This document shows positions 22,357 to 35,411 of a DNA stretch of 64,000 nt, piece by piece; position 1 is the stretch's first letter, and each line of letters begins with the position of its first letter. Made by a program: the position numbers and the translations under genes. Source of the DNA: Gordionus sp. m RMFG-2023 (lineage: Eukaryota; Nematomorpha; Gordioida; Chordodea; Parachordodidae); contig NC_088777.1 of assembly GCF_954871325.1 (NCBI RefSeq), forward strand, positions 48,337,366-48,401,365, written 5' to 3'. The notes below the pieces were generated by a model, which saw only the letters and a list, made by a program, of their open reading frames with translations, ran no database searches and was not told where the DNA came from.

Positions 22357-25118
22357 TATCACAGTCATTGGTAAAGTTATGAATTGTATCAAATTTCTAA
22401 ATACGATTAAATATTTAGATTTTTATGTTTTGGAAGGGGAGGGACCACCTTTATGTGGTCTAGATTGGATCAAAGAATTTGATTTGATTAGATTCAATTT
22501 TGATTTTAATACTAAAGAGTTAGGAGATAGGGTAAATTTTGTAACTTTTAACAATCCTTGTAAAAATAATGACAGATTTGATAGAGGAAATTTGGTTATT
22601 CAGTCAATGTTTATTAAAAAAAATTGTTATGATTTTAATTATGATATTAATAATTTAGTTAAAAGGTTTGATTGTGTTTTTAATAATAAAATAGGCAAAG
22701 TAAAACATTTAAAAATAAATATTTTATTAAAAGATAATTTTAAACCAAGATTTTTGAAGGCCAGGAGAGTACCGTTTGAATTAGAAGAAGAGTTAGGTAA
22801 CATTCTAGAACAATGGTGTCAACAGGGCATAATAACCCCTGTTATATTTTCCCAATGGGCGACACCATTAGTTTTGGTTAAAAAGAAGGATAATGCTTTG
22901 AGAGTTTGTGCTGACTTTAAGGTCACTGTTAATCCACAGTTAGAAAGGTTTGAATATCCGCTGCCAAGGATAAGTGACATTATTGCTAAGGTCGGAAAAG
23001 GCAGATTATTTTCAAAAATAGACTTTTCCTCGGCTTATTTGCAAATACCTATTTCTAAAGAAACTTACAAATTTTTAACCGTTTCAACCCATAAAGGTCT
23101 TTTTCAATTTAATAGATTACCTTTTGGACTTACAGTGTCGACTGCTTATTTCCAAAAGACCATGGATAAAATTTTTGCTGACATTAACGGGGTTATGTAT
23201 TATTTAGATTTTTTATTAATTTTTGGTAAGGATAAGGAAAATCATTTAAATAAATTGAAAAAGGTATTTCAAAGAATGATGGATTTTGGTTTGATTGAAA
23301 ATATTTAAAAAAAGTGAATTTTGCAAAGAGAGTATTAAGTATTTAGGTTATTTGATAAGTGACAAAGGTATACATCCAATTAAAGAAAAGATTGATCCGA
23401 TAAGTACCATGAATGAACCTAAGAGTAAGGAAGAATTGCATTCGTGGTTGGGTCTGATGAATTATTATTCAAGGTTCATAGAAGGTTTTTTTAAATTGGC
23501 ATCTAATTTATATGAATTGCTTAAAAAGGGTAAAAAAAATTTTGGGGGAATTAATGAAAAAACTAGTTTTGATGAGATTAGAGAAAGATTGTGCAATGCA
23601 CCAATTCTTGCACATTATGACAGAAGTAAAAATTTATTTATTTCTACTGATGCTTCTAATAAAGGTATGAGTGCTGTTTTATTTCATGTTGAAGAGGATG
23701 GTCTTGAAAATGAGTTTATGTCAAAAGCATGGACGGGTGCTGAGAAAATATATTCGATTATCGAGAAAGAAGGATTGTCGGTTGTTGTGGCTGTTAAGAA
23801 ATGGAGGGAATATGTAGTAGGGAGGAATTTTAAAATTTTTACGGATCATAAACCTCTAGTTAATTTGTTTGGAACAGATCCGGTTAAACTTTACAATATG
23901 TCGCCAAGGCTACAGAAATAGGCTTTTTGTTTAGCCGGATTTGATTTCGACATTAATTACAGGAGGGGTAAAGATCTATTTATTGCTGATGGTTTATTTA
24001 GGTTAATAAAGGAAGATGTTATTTGTTTTTTTAATATTTGAAAATGATTTAAATGACCAGAGAATTTTGAATAATTTAGATATGATATGAAGAGAGACTT
24101 TGGAAGATTTAGAACTTATCAAAGTTAAACAATTTATTTTGAATGAAGCGGGAGATTTCACACAGATTAAAGTATATATGGAGTTAGGTAAGTTGTTGTT
24201 TATTAAAAATGATTGTATTTTTAAGCGAGGCAGATTGTTATCCCCCAATCGCTAAGAAAAGAGATTCTAAATGTTCTTCATGAGGGACATATAGGTTTGT
24301 CTAGGATGATTGATATTATGGAAAGATATTTTTGGTGGCCCGGGGTTAAAAGAGACATCAAGGAAATGGTTTTTAGGTGTAATATGTGTATGGTAAATGC
24401 TCCAAAATTACCAAGGGTTAGAAATAATCATTGGGTAGATCCGAGCAGACCCTGGTATTGTATTTTTATTGATTTTTTTGGACCCATTAAGAATTATTAT
24501 GGATTAGTAATAATTGATGGGTACTCTCGATGGCTTGAGATTATCAAGGTTAAAAATATTACTACGAATACCACGATTATGGTATTAAATAATATTTTTT
24601 CTAGATTTGGTTACCCGGTAGAGTTGGTTTCTGATAATGGACCAGCTTTTAGGTCGTATGATTTTAAAAATTTTCTATTAAAAAAAGGTATAACACATAT
24701 ATTTACTCCTGCATACCATCCGTCTTCAAATGGTATGGCTGAAAGAGCGGTACGCTCAGCTAAGGATATGATTTATAAATTAGGTGGTTGGGATGATAGG
24801 TTATTGGAAGATGTGTTATTGAATTATCGCAATACCACACATTCGGCAACCAAAACTTCACCTGCTTTTAGATTATTCGGCAGGGAACTAAGATGGAAAT
24901 GGAGTTTTTTGAAGGACAGTGACTGTGATATACGACCTAAAATTAAAAGAATAAAGTTCAGAGAATTAACATTTGGCAATTCTGTTTTTGTCAAAGTAGG
25001 CGTCAATCAAGAATGGCGTGTAGGGATAGTTATTGGGAGAATCAGTAATGTTATTTGGGAAATTAAAATAGATAATAAGGTGGTGCTAGCGCACATTGAT
25101 CAAATCAGAAATTTGTGA
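22357..25118 (+). mobile_element. Broken Ty3/gypsy-type pol, no LTRs found
   Basis: The plus strand carries, in family order, the end of a protease-like region, reverse transcriptase (landmarks PRFLKARRVPF, KIDFSSAYLQIPISK, LPFGLTVSTAYFQK), RNase H, and an integrase with a zinc-finger-like start near 24.3 kb and a core from about 24.45 to 24.9 kb (SDNGPAFRS, YHPSSNGMAERAVR). Gag and both LTRs are not recognisable. It is a fossil with about three to four breaks. Moderately old, since pol text is still easy to read. Confidence 0.85.
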
Positions 25119-26429
25119 CTGTCACTTATAGTTTTAATATAAAAACATTACAAAAAATTGTAAATATATATTTGATATGCTAACCCCTTCCCAGTCTTTT
25201 CCTATTATCAGCTGTTAATTACACAATAACAGTATCATTTCCCCTTTATACATATATTTTCAAATCAATATAATACCTAAACCGTCCCCTCATTATTACC
25301 CTATGTTGTCCTATTTAATTAACCAATTCTTTATATGAAATTTTATTCCGAATATATTTAGTGATGATTGGCCTCCGATAATGTTAATTGTATCTATAGA
25401 TAGTGTAATCTATACCTTTGTTAAGGGTAATTACATAAAAAAACTATCATGTACAACTATGGTGCCATTTCCCCATTAGTAATTTTCTTCATTATATGAA
25501 TTTTATTCCAAATATATTGATTGATTATTGGACACCTATAGTGTTAAGTGTACCTATAGATAGTGTAATCTATACCTTTGTTAAGGATAATTACATAAAA
25601 AATATCATGTACAACTATGGTGCCATTTCCCCTTTATACATATATTTTCAAATCAAAATAATACATAATCGTCCCCTCATTATTACCCACTTGACTAACC
25701 AATTTGTTTTTTTTGTTTATGGTCAAAGTTTGTTATAGTTCTTGTTACATTTGAATATTTATTATTGTAAGATATATTTAAAGGTCACCTTATATTTGTA
25801 TATTATATTATTCCGAAATGTAATAATATATTATCGAGGTTAATCAAATTGCATATTATTAGAAGTTAAATTGGATAATTATATAAATGTATATATACCA
25901 AAAAAATTACAAATAAAAGTATTATAGTTTTTTAAAAAACATAATCGATATAATAGTTCTTTTTGCATTATTGTTATTATTTTCTTCTTAAAAGTAAATC
26001 TAAATTACCTCCCGCATGCCAAGCGAGCTTTTATTCCCTATAAATTGTAGTTTCTTTCACTTTTTATATCAATATTTTTTTTATATATTTTTTTTTTGGA
26101 GGTGGTGCATGTTGCATAATATATTATTTAATTTAATCGATATTACTTTTTACACTTACAAAAACATTCACTAAATAATATATTATTGTATTTTTATATA
26201 CGAAGCCTTTAGCCACAATTGATTGACCATAAATTGATTTACGATAGATATATTTATACAGATTTTGTGTAAAAAAAAAGATATATAATTGAGAAAACGA
26301 ATTCAATTGTATTTTAAAAAGAACATATAATTTTTACGTTAAAAAGATAAACGATTTTCTTTATACGAAAAATAATTTTGTTCATTATGTTTTATTACTA
26401 AATAAAGAAACCAGACTTACAGATTCTTA
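25119..26429. repeat. Intergenic DNA with a degenerate tandem duplication
   Basis: From about 25,230 to 25,720 several blocks repeat: TAGATAGTGTAATCTATACC occurs near 25,400 and near 25,558, and TTTCCCCTTTATACATATAT near 25,238 and near 25,626. The units of about 160-170 bp are partly shuffled. No gene is seen in this stretch. Confidence 0.6.
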
Positions 26430-27013
26430 CAGTGGCGTCACTAGGGGGGGCGCAGGGGCTCAAGCCCCTGAAAAATTTGAATAGCCCCCTGAAGCAAAAA
26501 ATTTTTTTTTAATGGTTCCTTAATATCCCCTTAAACTGGAACTTTTTTTGATTGTCCCCTGTTTATTATAATTCTATTAAGTAATATATAGATTTAATTT
26601 TATTATTTAAAAATTAATAAGACTATCTAAATTTTATTAGATTAGATTAATACATATAAATTATATTTTCACTATGTCAGCTTGCAATCAAATTCTTTGT
26701 TAAAAATAAAATATCAATATCATGCATAATGTTTAAATATCAATTTAGCATTAACAGTTGAAGTTTAATTGATTTTTATTAATTAAATTATTATATAACC
26801 CTAATTAAGTAAATATAAAGATTTATTAATTGAAAATTAACAAATTTAATATTGTAAGCCGAGTTTAAAATCACTATTTAAATAAATGACTTTGCGATTT
26901 AAAAATTTATGCATTAAAGACTTTATGAAAATAACTAAAGATAAAAGTAGCAATAATCATTCTTATTCTACTACTTATTCTGTTTAGCGCAAATATTCTT
27001 TTGGTTGCGTCAC
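26430..27013. mobile_element. Possible hAT-type nonautonomous element
   Basis: The left edge CAGTGGCGTCACTAGGG followed by a G-rich and then CAAGCCCCTG segment resembles the end of CAGTGGCGTA hAT-type elements, one of which is well bounded at 31,481. The right edge GGTTGCGTCAC could be its partner, but it abuts an LTR fragment and no 8-bp duplication was found. Boundaries are uncertain. Confidence 0.4.
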
Positions 27014-27125
27014 TGAATAATGTAAGGAATATTTGATAGTGAAATTGATTTGAAAATAGTTAATTAAATTGTACCATTACCGGCATATTGATAAAATTAT
27101 ATTTAATATAATCATATTTAAAGTA
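27014..27125. repeat. LTR fragment holding the empty site of the Tc1-type element
   Basis: TGAATAATGTAAGG through the run ending AATCATATTTAAA matches 18,630-18,722 joined directly to 20,645-20,660, with one TA where the transposon sits in the other copy. This is a fossil LTR piece lying just outside palindrome arm B. Confidence 0.85.
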
Positions 27126-27649
27126 ATATTATTACACTATCATTTATAATGTATTGTTTTTATTTCAGTTTAACTAAAAAGCTTAATATATTTAAAATAT
27201 ATAATCTTATAACATTCAATCCGCAAGTTGGCGTTTTATTTTTTAAAAAATTTAAATTTATTTTTTGCTTTGTATATTTCTAGAAATTATATTAACATTA
27301 TTACTTAAAAATAATCTTTAAATTTATTATCTACAAATGAAATTGACTGAAACAAATTACTTTTTAAATTGCTAAATTTAAAATATACTTTTTTTTAAAA
27401 TTAATTGCAAATGGTTAAGTTTTAACGGTTATCTATGTTTAATTCTAAAAGCCTAAATTAAAACTAAGTTAATATGATAATTTTTTTATAATTTTGGTCT
27501 ACTTGCTGTTGCTATTGATATTTTTCCTTACAACGGGCTTACTTGCTATTAATATTTTGTCTAATATATTGCTTGCCATTAATATATTTATTACATTACA
27601 TAGATTAATTATATTGTTCCTATGTAATAATATCCTTCTAAATGTTTAT

Positions 27650-27855
27650 CAGAGACCTGTAGTGCACCCAGGCCCAGCCCATATATATAAAAGCCGAATT
27701 TTTTAAATAACCATTATTAGCTATAAAAATTATGAATAAATGCAATATATTTTAAAAAAATTCGGGCCGGGCTTGAAAATATAATACTTTAAAAAACCTG
27801 GCTGAAATTTATTTAAAATCCGGGCTGGGCCAAATTGTACCACTGCAGGTCTCTG
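27650..27855. mobile_element. Short inverted-repeat element with GC-rich ends, arm B
   Basis: It begins CAGAGACCTGTAGTG and ends CACTGCAGGTCTCTG, with a GGCCCAGCCC-like motif just inside each end. The same element occupies the mirrored place in arm C (41,103-41,308), so it predates the palindrome. Form and GC-rich subterminal motif resemble the hAT-type element at 11,829. No clear target duplication was found. Confidence 0.65.
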
Positions 27856-30800
27856 AATACAGGGTAAGATATTATTTTTATAATAAACTTTAAACAGGTG
27901 TGTTTTTATTTTTGCTATTACTAACAAAATAAATGACGGCCCATATATAATGTTAATATATAACAAAACAGACTAAAAAACTATATAATCTAAAAAAATT
28001 TACATGGTATATATTTTACTGTATTTTGTTTTGCATTTATTTTATAACTTAATTTTTTTTTAAAATACAATTTTATTATTATTTTTAAAAATGTTTAAAA
28101 TACGACAAATTTTGTCTAGTAAATATAATTTCATTTTTATCAATTCCTGATTAATAATTATTAATTCAATACCTAAATATATAATCTAAAAAAAATACAC
28201 ATATTATCAATTCCCCCTCTTTAAGTAGTGATTCTATTGTCGATCGAACAAATTTAATCTAAGCAATACCAAGAAGAAAATATAAAAACTGGAATAAGAA
28301 AAAAAATAGATATAGCGAATACATCTCTACCCGAGAGAGCGCCAAAATGAAAGATATCGCAAAGTATAAAGATATGTTTTTAGTCTATAAATAAATTAGG
28401 ACGCGAAAGTTTTTTCAAAATCATAGGAGATCCTTTGAAAGATTATGTAATTGAAAAGATATATTAAAATTACTTTAATACTAATTAATAAATATAATCA
28501 CAAATGAGAGGAACATTTCTTCATTATGGTTAATAAAAACTTATGTCAAAAATAAGACATAAGAAAATTGAATGAATGAAGTAGATTTATTTTACATACA
28601 TCAAAATTTAATCATCAGTGCAAATTTTTTTAAAATATTGGCGCATTCGCAAAGAAAATTAAATTTTTATTTATGAACTATATTGATTTTTAAAATAAAT
28701 TTTTCAGAAATATCCGATTTCCAAAATTAAAGAGAATCATGGATGAGTTCAAACTGTTTCAGGACTGTTATGTCTGTATTGAAGAGGAAAAATATGACAA
28801 TACTTTAAGTTTTCTTTTTTATTTAAAATTACTATGTGTGTAAAATAATAAATATTTTCTAATATTATTATTAATAGGAATTTGAATACGGAATTTATTG
28901 TAAGGTTATAAAGTTTTTAAAACAGTAAAATAAAATAATTATAGGCAAATTAAAAAGCGAAAATAAATTATATATTTTCATTTAAATTGTTATATTTGCG
29001 CGGTGTTGTTAATATAATTCTGAGATAAAAAAGTCTTTCAAGACTAGCTTGGCTACAAAATTGTCTATGAAAATTTAAAAATTTAATATTATAAAATTAA
29101 AATATAAAATTCATAAAGGTATATGCCATTTTTTAATTTATTATAATGATAAAATTTATATTAAACAATTGGTGTACATTATATAATTTATTTTCCATGA
29201 GGATTGTAATATGTATAAGTATATTAAGATTTGTATAATATAATAAAATATCTTTTTATAATAATTTTTTACGTATATAATTTATAAATAAATTAATACA
29301 AAAACAATATATTATAAGATAAGATATTTTTGTAATTTTTATTTATTTTTAACAACAGTTTGGAGGTCCATGATTATTCCACAATTGAGGTTAAGATATT
29401 TGAGTTGGGATGCAATTAATACTTAAAAAATGTAAACTTTATACCTTTAGTTTTCTTTATTGGTGTAAAAAAGTGTTTTATGTTAGAACCAAGGTAGGTT
29501 TTACTCATCTTGATCTGAAGAAAATGTACAATTGGCAATATATTCTTTATTAAAATAAATTATAATATTAATATGAATAAATTTTCATACAATGATTGAT
29601 TCAATGTTAATTAGATTAATAATCTTGAGTGAAAGTTTAATAACGAAAATATAAAATAAAAATGAAGGAATTTGGTGGTTGATGTGAATCAAATACTCAG
29701 CTCTGATTTATAAAATGTAAAAAATAAATAAATGTTTAATTTTATAATACAATAAAATATGTATTTTCCATATATTTTTTATAAAAAAACGTAGCTCGAA
29801 ATAAATAAAATGCCTTACTGTTACTGGTTACCTCTAGAAGAAGTAGCTAATGGCCTTCCGTTGCTTTAAAAAATGTAACGCCGTTAGTAACGATGTTGTT
29901 TTAGAATAAATTTTTTTATTTAAAGGTTTCGTTTCTTTTCTTGAGGTTTTCTCTAAAAGTTGTCAAAAACTAATTAAAGTTTTCAAAAATTTTACATTAT
30001 AAATTATTTTGTACTCCATTAAAAAATGGCTCGTTACTTGTTTTTCGATAAACTTCTAAAAATGTTTTCGAGCTATATATTTTTGACTTGCACCAAGAGT
30101 CAAAAAAACGGGTATAACGATAAATTAGGAATAGAATAAAAGACTCGGTCGGACCTAATTATTTTTAAAAAAAATAATTGAACCGGGGCGGGTATGGACT
30201 TGATATATAAAAATTTCAGAACTTGAAATTAAAAATTTTTAGAAAAAAAAATCTTCGAATATATTATTATTTTTCTAAAAAAAGACTTTTAATCTAATTT
30301 TACTTTAAAAATGTCAATTTTTTTGCACACAATAATATCTTTTATTAATAAAAAAAAACTTTCCAAAATGAAATCAGAATATATATTTTATTTTCAAACT
30401 TTTGAAAAATTATTAAAAAAAATAATGTTTCTATTTAAATATTTCTCTTAAAAATAAATATTTTTTGATTATAGAATACCTATCTTATCAAATTGTATAC
30501 AATTTTGCGTTTAACCTTTGAGTCATTCATAATTTAAATAAAAAATATATGGAAAAACTCATATAAATTATATTTGGTTCAAAGGTTCATGGCTAAATTG
30601 TCTGAAAATCATAGAGCAGATATTTCAAACATAGTGGAATTCATTTTCAATTAAAATAAAAAGAACGCAAAAAAATGATTCTAAGTTGAAAAATAACACA
30701 TAACTGGAAAAAACACATTGATTCTAATCTAACATATATTTAATATTGTTTCGTTATTATTATTTGAAAATGTTCCGGTGTTTATTCCCATTAGATTCTT

Positions 30801-30945
30801 TTTCAATAATTTTGACTTAGGTTCCATTCCCAAAACGTTGCTCTTTTCCAGTTATCGACTATAAGTGCAATAGTAAAAGTTTTTATTTTTCAAAGTTGAT
30901 ATAACCTTTTCAAGTATAAATCAAATTTTTCCTCCGCGCACATTT

Positions 30946-32616
30946 TTAATGATTTGAAGATTGTTTCATAGGAAAAATTTTATTTGCATATACTCTATTT
31001 TTGAAATGCTTAACAGATTTTCTTAAAAGTGATACAACTTCCTCTCTGTAACCAGGATTAATGAGGGGATTAAGATAGAACATAAGTATAACGTACATAT
31101 ATTCCATCGAAGTACAAATACTGAAAGCCAATTCTTCATGGTCAGATAGAATATGAGGTTTCATTAAGTGGATGTATAGTATGTATAGGGGCTTCGGAAA
31201 TAGGAAAAAAAATATACCAACATATTTATGAGCACCATTCTTTTATTTATATTGTATTCTGTACATTTATATTTTATTTTGAGTTCTTGAGCATCCATCA
31301 AATTTGGGGGACTTGTAGTCCTATCGTATTTGAGAGTCTTTATGGAATCGTTGGCTTTAACATTTACACTGATAACGTTGGGGAATGTTAATATGGAATT
31401 CATCTCAACTCTCTCTTGTTTTTGCTTTAACAATTTAAGGTTAGATTTATATTTCAGCAACTTCTTTCTATGCTTCAAGGCAGTGGCGTAAGAAATTTTC
31501 CTTAGAGGGGGTCCATACATATAAAAGCCTAGGGGGCGAAGCCCCCAAGACCCCTTTAACGGGCCTTCGGCCGGGTTTATCTTAAAAATCAATAACCATA
31601 TCTTCGATAATATATAATAAATATATTTTTTAAATGCATCGTAGATTATTCTCAATGACTTTATAATAATAGTACCCAGAATAATTTCAATAGTAATATA
31701 ATATACTTTCACAAACATCAAAACCAAAAAATATATATATTAATGGTATTTATTTGATATAAAATAACTTTTAAGTCTTTTGAACGTATAATCTAAAAAA
31801 TATTTTGCTCTGGGAGGGGTCCAAACCCGAAAACCACCGCCGTAGCTACGCCACGGCTTCAAGGACCAGATAAAAATATTGATCATACTTACTGGTAAGA
31901 ATTTTGTCAAAAATTCTTTCAGGAGTCCATACGTTATCCAAGCGTTTTTCTCCCATAATATTTTGTGGGGTAAAAAATGTGGCGGATAAAACATGTAGGT
32001 GGCAAAATCCATGTCACAAATATCAACCTTGACCACTTGGAACCATCAAGCAGTAGATAAGTACCATATTAGTACATAAACAAAGCATCCTAAGATCATA
32101 AATTTGATCCTACGCATGGTGAAATGTTGCCTGTAAAAGATGGGATATAATATGGCTATTATTTGTAAAAAGGCGAATAGGACGTATATGTTGAAGGAGA
32201 GGTTAAAAAAGATCCTGGATAGTGGGAATACTATATTAGCTAGGAAATGTCTCAAAGCTTTACCATACCAAAATTTCCATCGCCAATATTTTTATAAACT
32301 TTTTAGCAAAGGATACCATAACATAAATTTCAAGGAGACCAGATTTATAGAGTAAAAGGTTTTCATCAAAATTACTCTTACATATTTCGACTTATCCTTC
32401 CAGGCTGTATAAAGTGCCATCGCATTACCTATTACGCCCATTATCCATACAAACAAATTAAAGATCCTTTGTATAATCCAAGCGTTTCGAAAGTCTTCAA
32501 AGACTTGCAATGATACCGGTGTTATTATAATATTTGTCCAAGAATGTGTGTTGATTTAAATTTAATGATAAAAAATGGTTGACGTATGATACGTTTTCTG
32601 TAGAGTTTGAAATCAT
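30946..32616 (-). pseudogene. 7TM receptor-like pseudogene, copy B
   Basis: The minus strand, from a conserved ATG at 32616 (MISNSTENVSYV) to the stop at 30946, matches the 425-residue gene of copy A. It is disrupted in several places: a stop in the loop before the KFWYG segment (about 32,297), a stop replacing a Trp of the AWWF motif (about 32,047), a 376-bp hAT-type insertion at 31,481-31,856 in the third intracellular loop, and a frame change near 31,200 before TM6. TM7 and the tail remain open (30,946-31,164) and read INPGYREEV where copies A and C read FNPGY. It is the most decayed of the three copies. Confidence 0.85.
31481..31856. mobile_element. hAT-type nonautonomous element inside 7TM copy B
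   Basis: This 376-bp insertion starts CAGTGGCGTA and ends TACGCCACGG (one mismatch as inverted repeats), flanked by a perfect 8-bp duplication CTTCAAGG (31,473-31,480 and 31,857-31,864). Copies A and C carry a single uninterrupted site there. A GC-rich hairpin-like stretch (GGGGGCGAAGCCCCC) lies near 31,534. No transposase is present; it depends on a hAT transposase elsewhere. Confidence 0.93.
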
Positions 32617-33810
32617 ATTTAAATTAATCAAAAATATAAATTCAAAAGAATGAAGATGAATTTATAAAAAAAAATACCCAATAAGAATCAAATAAAAAAA
32701 TTATGAGTTATTTTTTTAATAAAAATTTTATATATTTTTTTTCTTCTAAAATGTATTAAAAATCCAAAATAAAAATTATTACAATTTACTTTTACAATAT
32801 TTTTTATATTTTAGTCTTAGCCGATTTAATCATATATGTATACGTTTTAATATGATTAATTTATAACGTCAAGGGATCTAAAATATATCTTAATTATTTT
32901 TATTTTCTTATTTCTATTGCCCCATTTTTATTTTATTCCCTCCCATCTCCTCTCATGACATTATTTGGCAAGATACTTTATGACTAAGAGACAATTTATC
33001 AGATTAACACTTCTTGGAGATTATTTTTTATTACGGCGATATTAAAAAGATATTAAATAGATCATTCATAATCATAATATTGATCTAATTTCTAATTTTA
33101 AAAAATAATTAATTTAGATAAAGACACAAATTTAATTAATTATAACGAAATTTATAAGAGATTCAGGCCAGATCACAAAATGGCCAAAATCATTTTTACT
33201 CACGTGGCATATGTTTATAAAAGTCGAATATTTTCTTTTATAGAAATAAATATTTGTTTATTTTAAGAAAAGGTAAAAAATATTTTGTGAGTTAGGTCAT
33301 ATGTTTACAAAAATTAGGTATAAATACAAACCTGATCTGTATCTATACAAAAAAAATTTTTTTTCGCAATATCCGGGATATCCCTAACTAAAATTTCAAA
33401 ATACGAAAATAAAAATTTAATTAGTAGAAATTTTTTTTAGTAAATTGTAAATAGGCCATGGCCCATCGGTATCATGCTAAGATTTTTGGCGACCTTAGCC
33501 CAACAAAAATGTGACAAAAATATATTAATTTTACGTTCAACTTCGCCGCGGATTCGCAGTAACTGTGAATGCGGTGTTAGAACGAAAATGAATATGTAGA
33601 CCCTCCCCAATATTCTTAAGATTAAAAAAATATCACAAAATAATAAATTAGATTTATCATTTCTAAAAATGATAAATTGGGTACTCCAAATGAAATAATA
33701 TAAATATTTTTAAAATACGTAAATTTACCAACATAACGGAAATAATTTTTAATTTAAAAAAATAAAATATCTCCTATGTAATGACTAAATTATTAAATAT
33801 AATAATTTGT

Positions 33811-34430
33811 GATGATTGAAAAATTTCCGAATAAAATATAAAATAAGTGAATGAAATGTATTATCATTATTATTATAATGTATAAGTGTATATTTCAATT
33901 TTCTTTTATAATGATATCTCTAGAAATTTACGATTTTCTTATAGATTATTCTAATAGTATCCATAATATCTTTATACACCCTGCAAGTGTTGTTATGGTT
34001 CGATTTTTGCCGATTTTTAAAAAACCACTAACTCAATATTTTAACCAAAAAAATATTGCCTAAGCCTTAATGCTTCGTTAATAGATGTATAAATCTTTGT
34101 GCTATCAATGACCAAAATCTTCAGAGTTGCCTAATATTTTCCTGGCCAAAAAATATTGAGTAAAGTTTATACCCCACATAAAAACTCCACTAGAAAAGTA
34201 ATTATAAAAAAAAAAAGGTATAAATTGGATATTTTGTAAAATAATTAAAATATTCATAAAAAGACCGATTCGCCTATCTGTACCGGTCTAATCCTTTACA
34301 TTCAGTTTACCAATTTAGTCCATGCGTGACAGGTCTTTATCTTATTTGGTTATTGCAAATCAAAATTTTCGACAATGTCAAAAAAATATATATTTTTAAG
34401 ATCATATTATTTTTACCAAAGCGAAGCTTA
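33811..34430. other. Palindrome spacer
   Basis: About 620 bp separate the arms. The left part (33,811-33,983) has no match seen elsewhere in the window, the middle is a truncated MITE, and the right part (34,161-34,430) is present in copy A (about 12,440-12,715) but not in arm B. No gene is seen. Confidence 0.75.
33985..34160. mobile_element. Truncated TA-type MITE in the spacer
   Basis: Starts AGTGTTGTTATGGTTCG and follows, in reverse, the MITE at 51,619-51,836 (shared ACTCAATATTTTAACC and TTGCCTAAGC), but stops after AATATTGAGTA without its second inverted repeat. The break falls exactly where homology to copy A begins. Confidence 0.7.
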
Positions 34431-35411
34431 TTATTATATTTAATAATTTATTTGTCATTGATAAATTTAGTTATTTTTATTTTTTTAAATTAATATTTAT
34501 TTCCGTTATGTTAGTAAATTTATGTATTTTAAAAATATTTATATTATTTCATTTCGAGTTCCCCCAATTTATCATTTTTAAAAATGACGAGTCTAATTTA
34601 TTATTTTGCGAATTATTTTTAAAGCTTAGGAATATTGGGGAGTGTAGAGCGCCTCCGTATACATTTTCGTCTAAACATTGCATTCACAGTTACTGCGAAT
34701 TCGCGACTAAGTTACAAAAATGAACGTAAAATTAATATATTTTTATAACATTTTTGGTGGGCTAAGGTCGCTAAAAATCTTAGCATAGCCTCGATAAGCC
34801 ATGGCCTATATATGACAATATATAAATATACTAATTAAATTTTTATTTTCGCATTTTGAAATTTTAGTTAGGGATAGGTTGCAGAAATTGTTTTGCCCAT
34901 TTTATGATCCGTCTCGAATCTCTTATAATTTCCTTATAAATAATTAATTTTGTGTCAATTATCTGAATAAATATTTTTTTAAAAAAATTAGAAATTAGAT
35001 CAATAATATGATTATGAAAGGTTTTTTAATATCTTCTTAATATCGCCGTAATAAAAGATCATCTCCATGAAGTGTTAATTTGATAAATTGTCTTTTAGTC
35101 ATAAAGTATCTTTCCAAATGATGTCGTGCGAAGAGATGGAAGGTAATAAAATAAAAATGGGGCAATAGAAATAAGAAAATAAAAATAAATAAGATATATT
35201 TTAGATCAATTGACGTTATACATTAATCATATTAAAACGTATACTTATATGATTAAATCGGCTAAGACTAAAAATTAAAAAAATATTGTAAAAGTAAATT
35301 GTAATAATTTTTATTTTAGATTTTTAATACATTTTAGAAGAAAAAAAATATATATAAAATTTTTATTAAAAAAATAACTCATGATTTTAATATTTTCCGA
35401 TTAATTTAAAT

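Larger units (their letters stand above)
27167..33810. repeat. Palindrome arm B
   Basis: This arm matches 34,431-42,289 in reverse through coding and noncoding DNA. Check points are the GAGAGAGCGCC...GATATCGC phrase (28.33 kb and 40.28 kb), AACGCCGTTAGTAACGATG (29.88 kb and 37.78 kb), the 7TM gene, and GCCAACTTGCGGATTGAATG at the outer end (reverse of 27.22 kb; 41.73 kb). The noncoding parts contain no other supported gene. It carries a hAT-type insertion that arm C lacks. Confidence 0.92.

Noticed and set aside
27014-27130. Right end of the 26,430 element as a perfect hAT terminus
   Set aside because: The GTCACTG match runs into the TG start of an LTR fragment and no 8-bp duplication exists, so the terminus is not secure.
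28741-28810. A short frame reading MDEFKLFQDCYVCIEEEKYD in arm B, similar in arm C near 39.1 kb
   Set aside because: It is mirrored in both arms but short, without splice sites I could support; the two arms are recent copies, so similarity alone does not prove coding.
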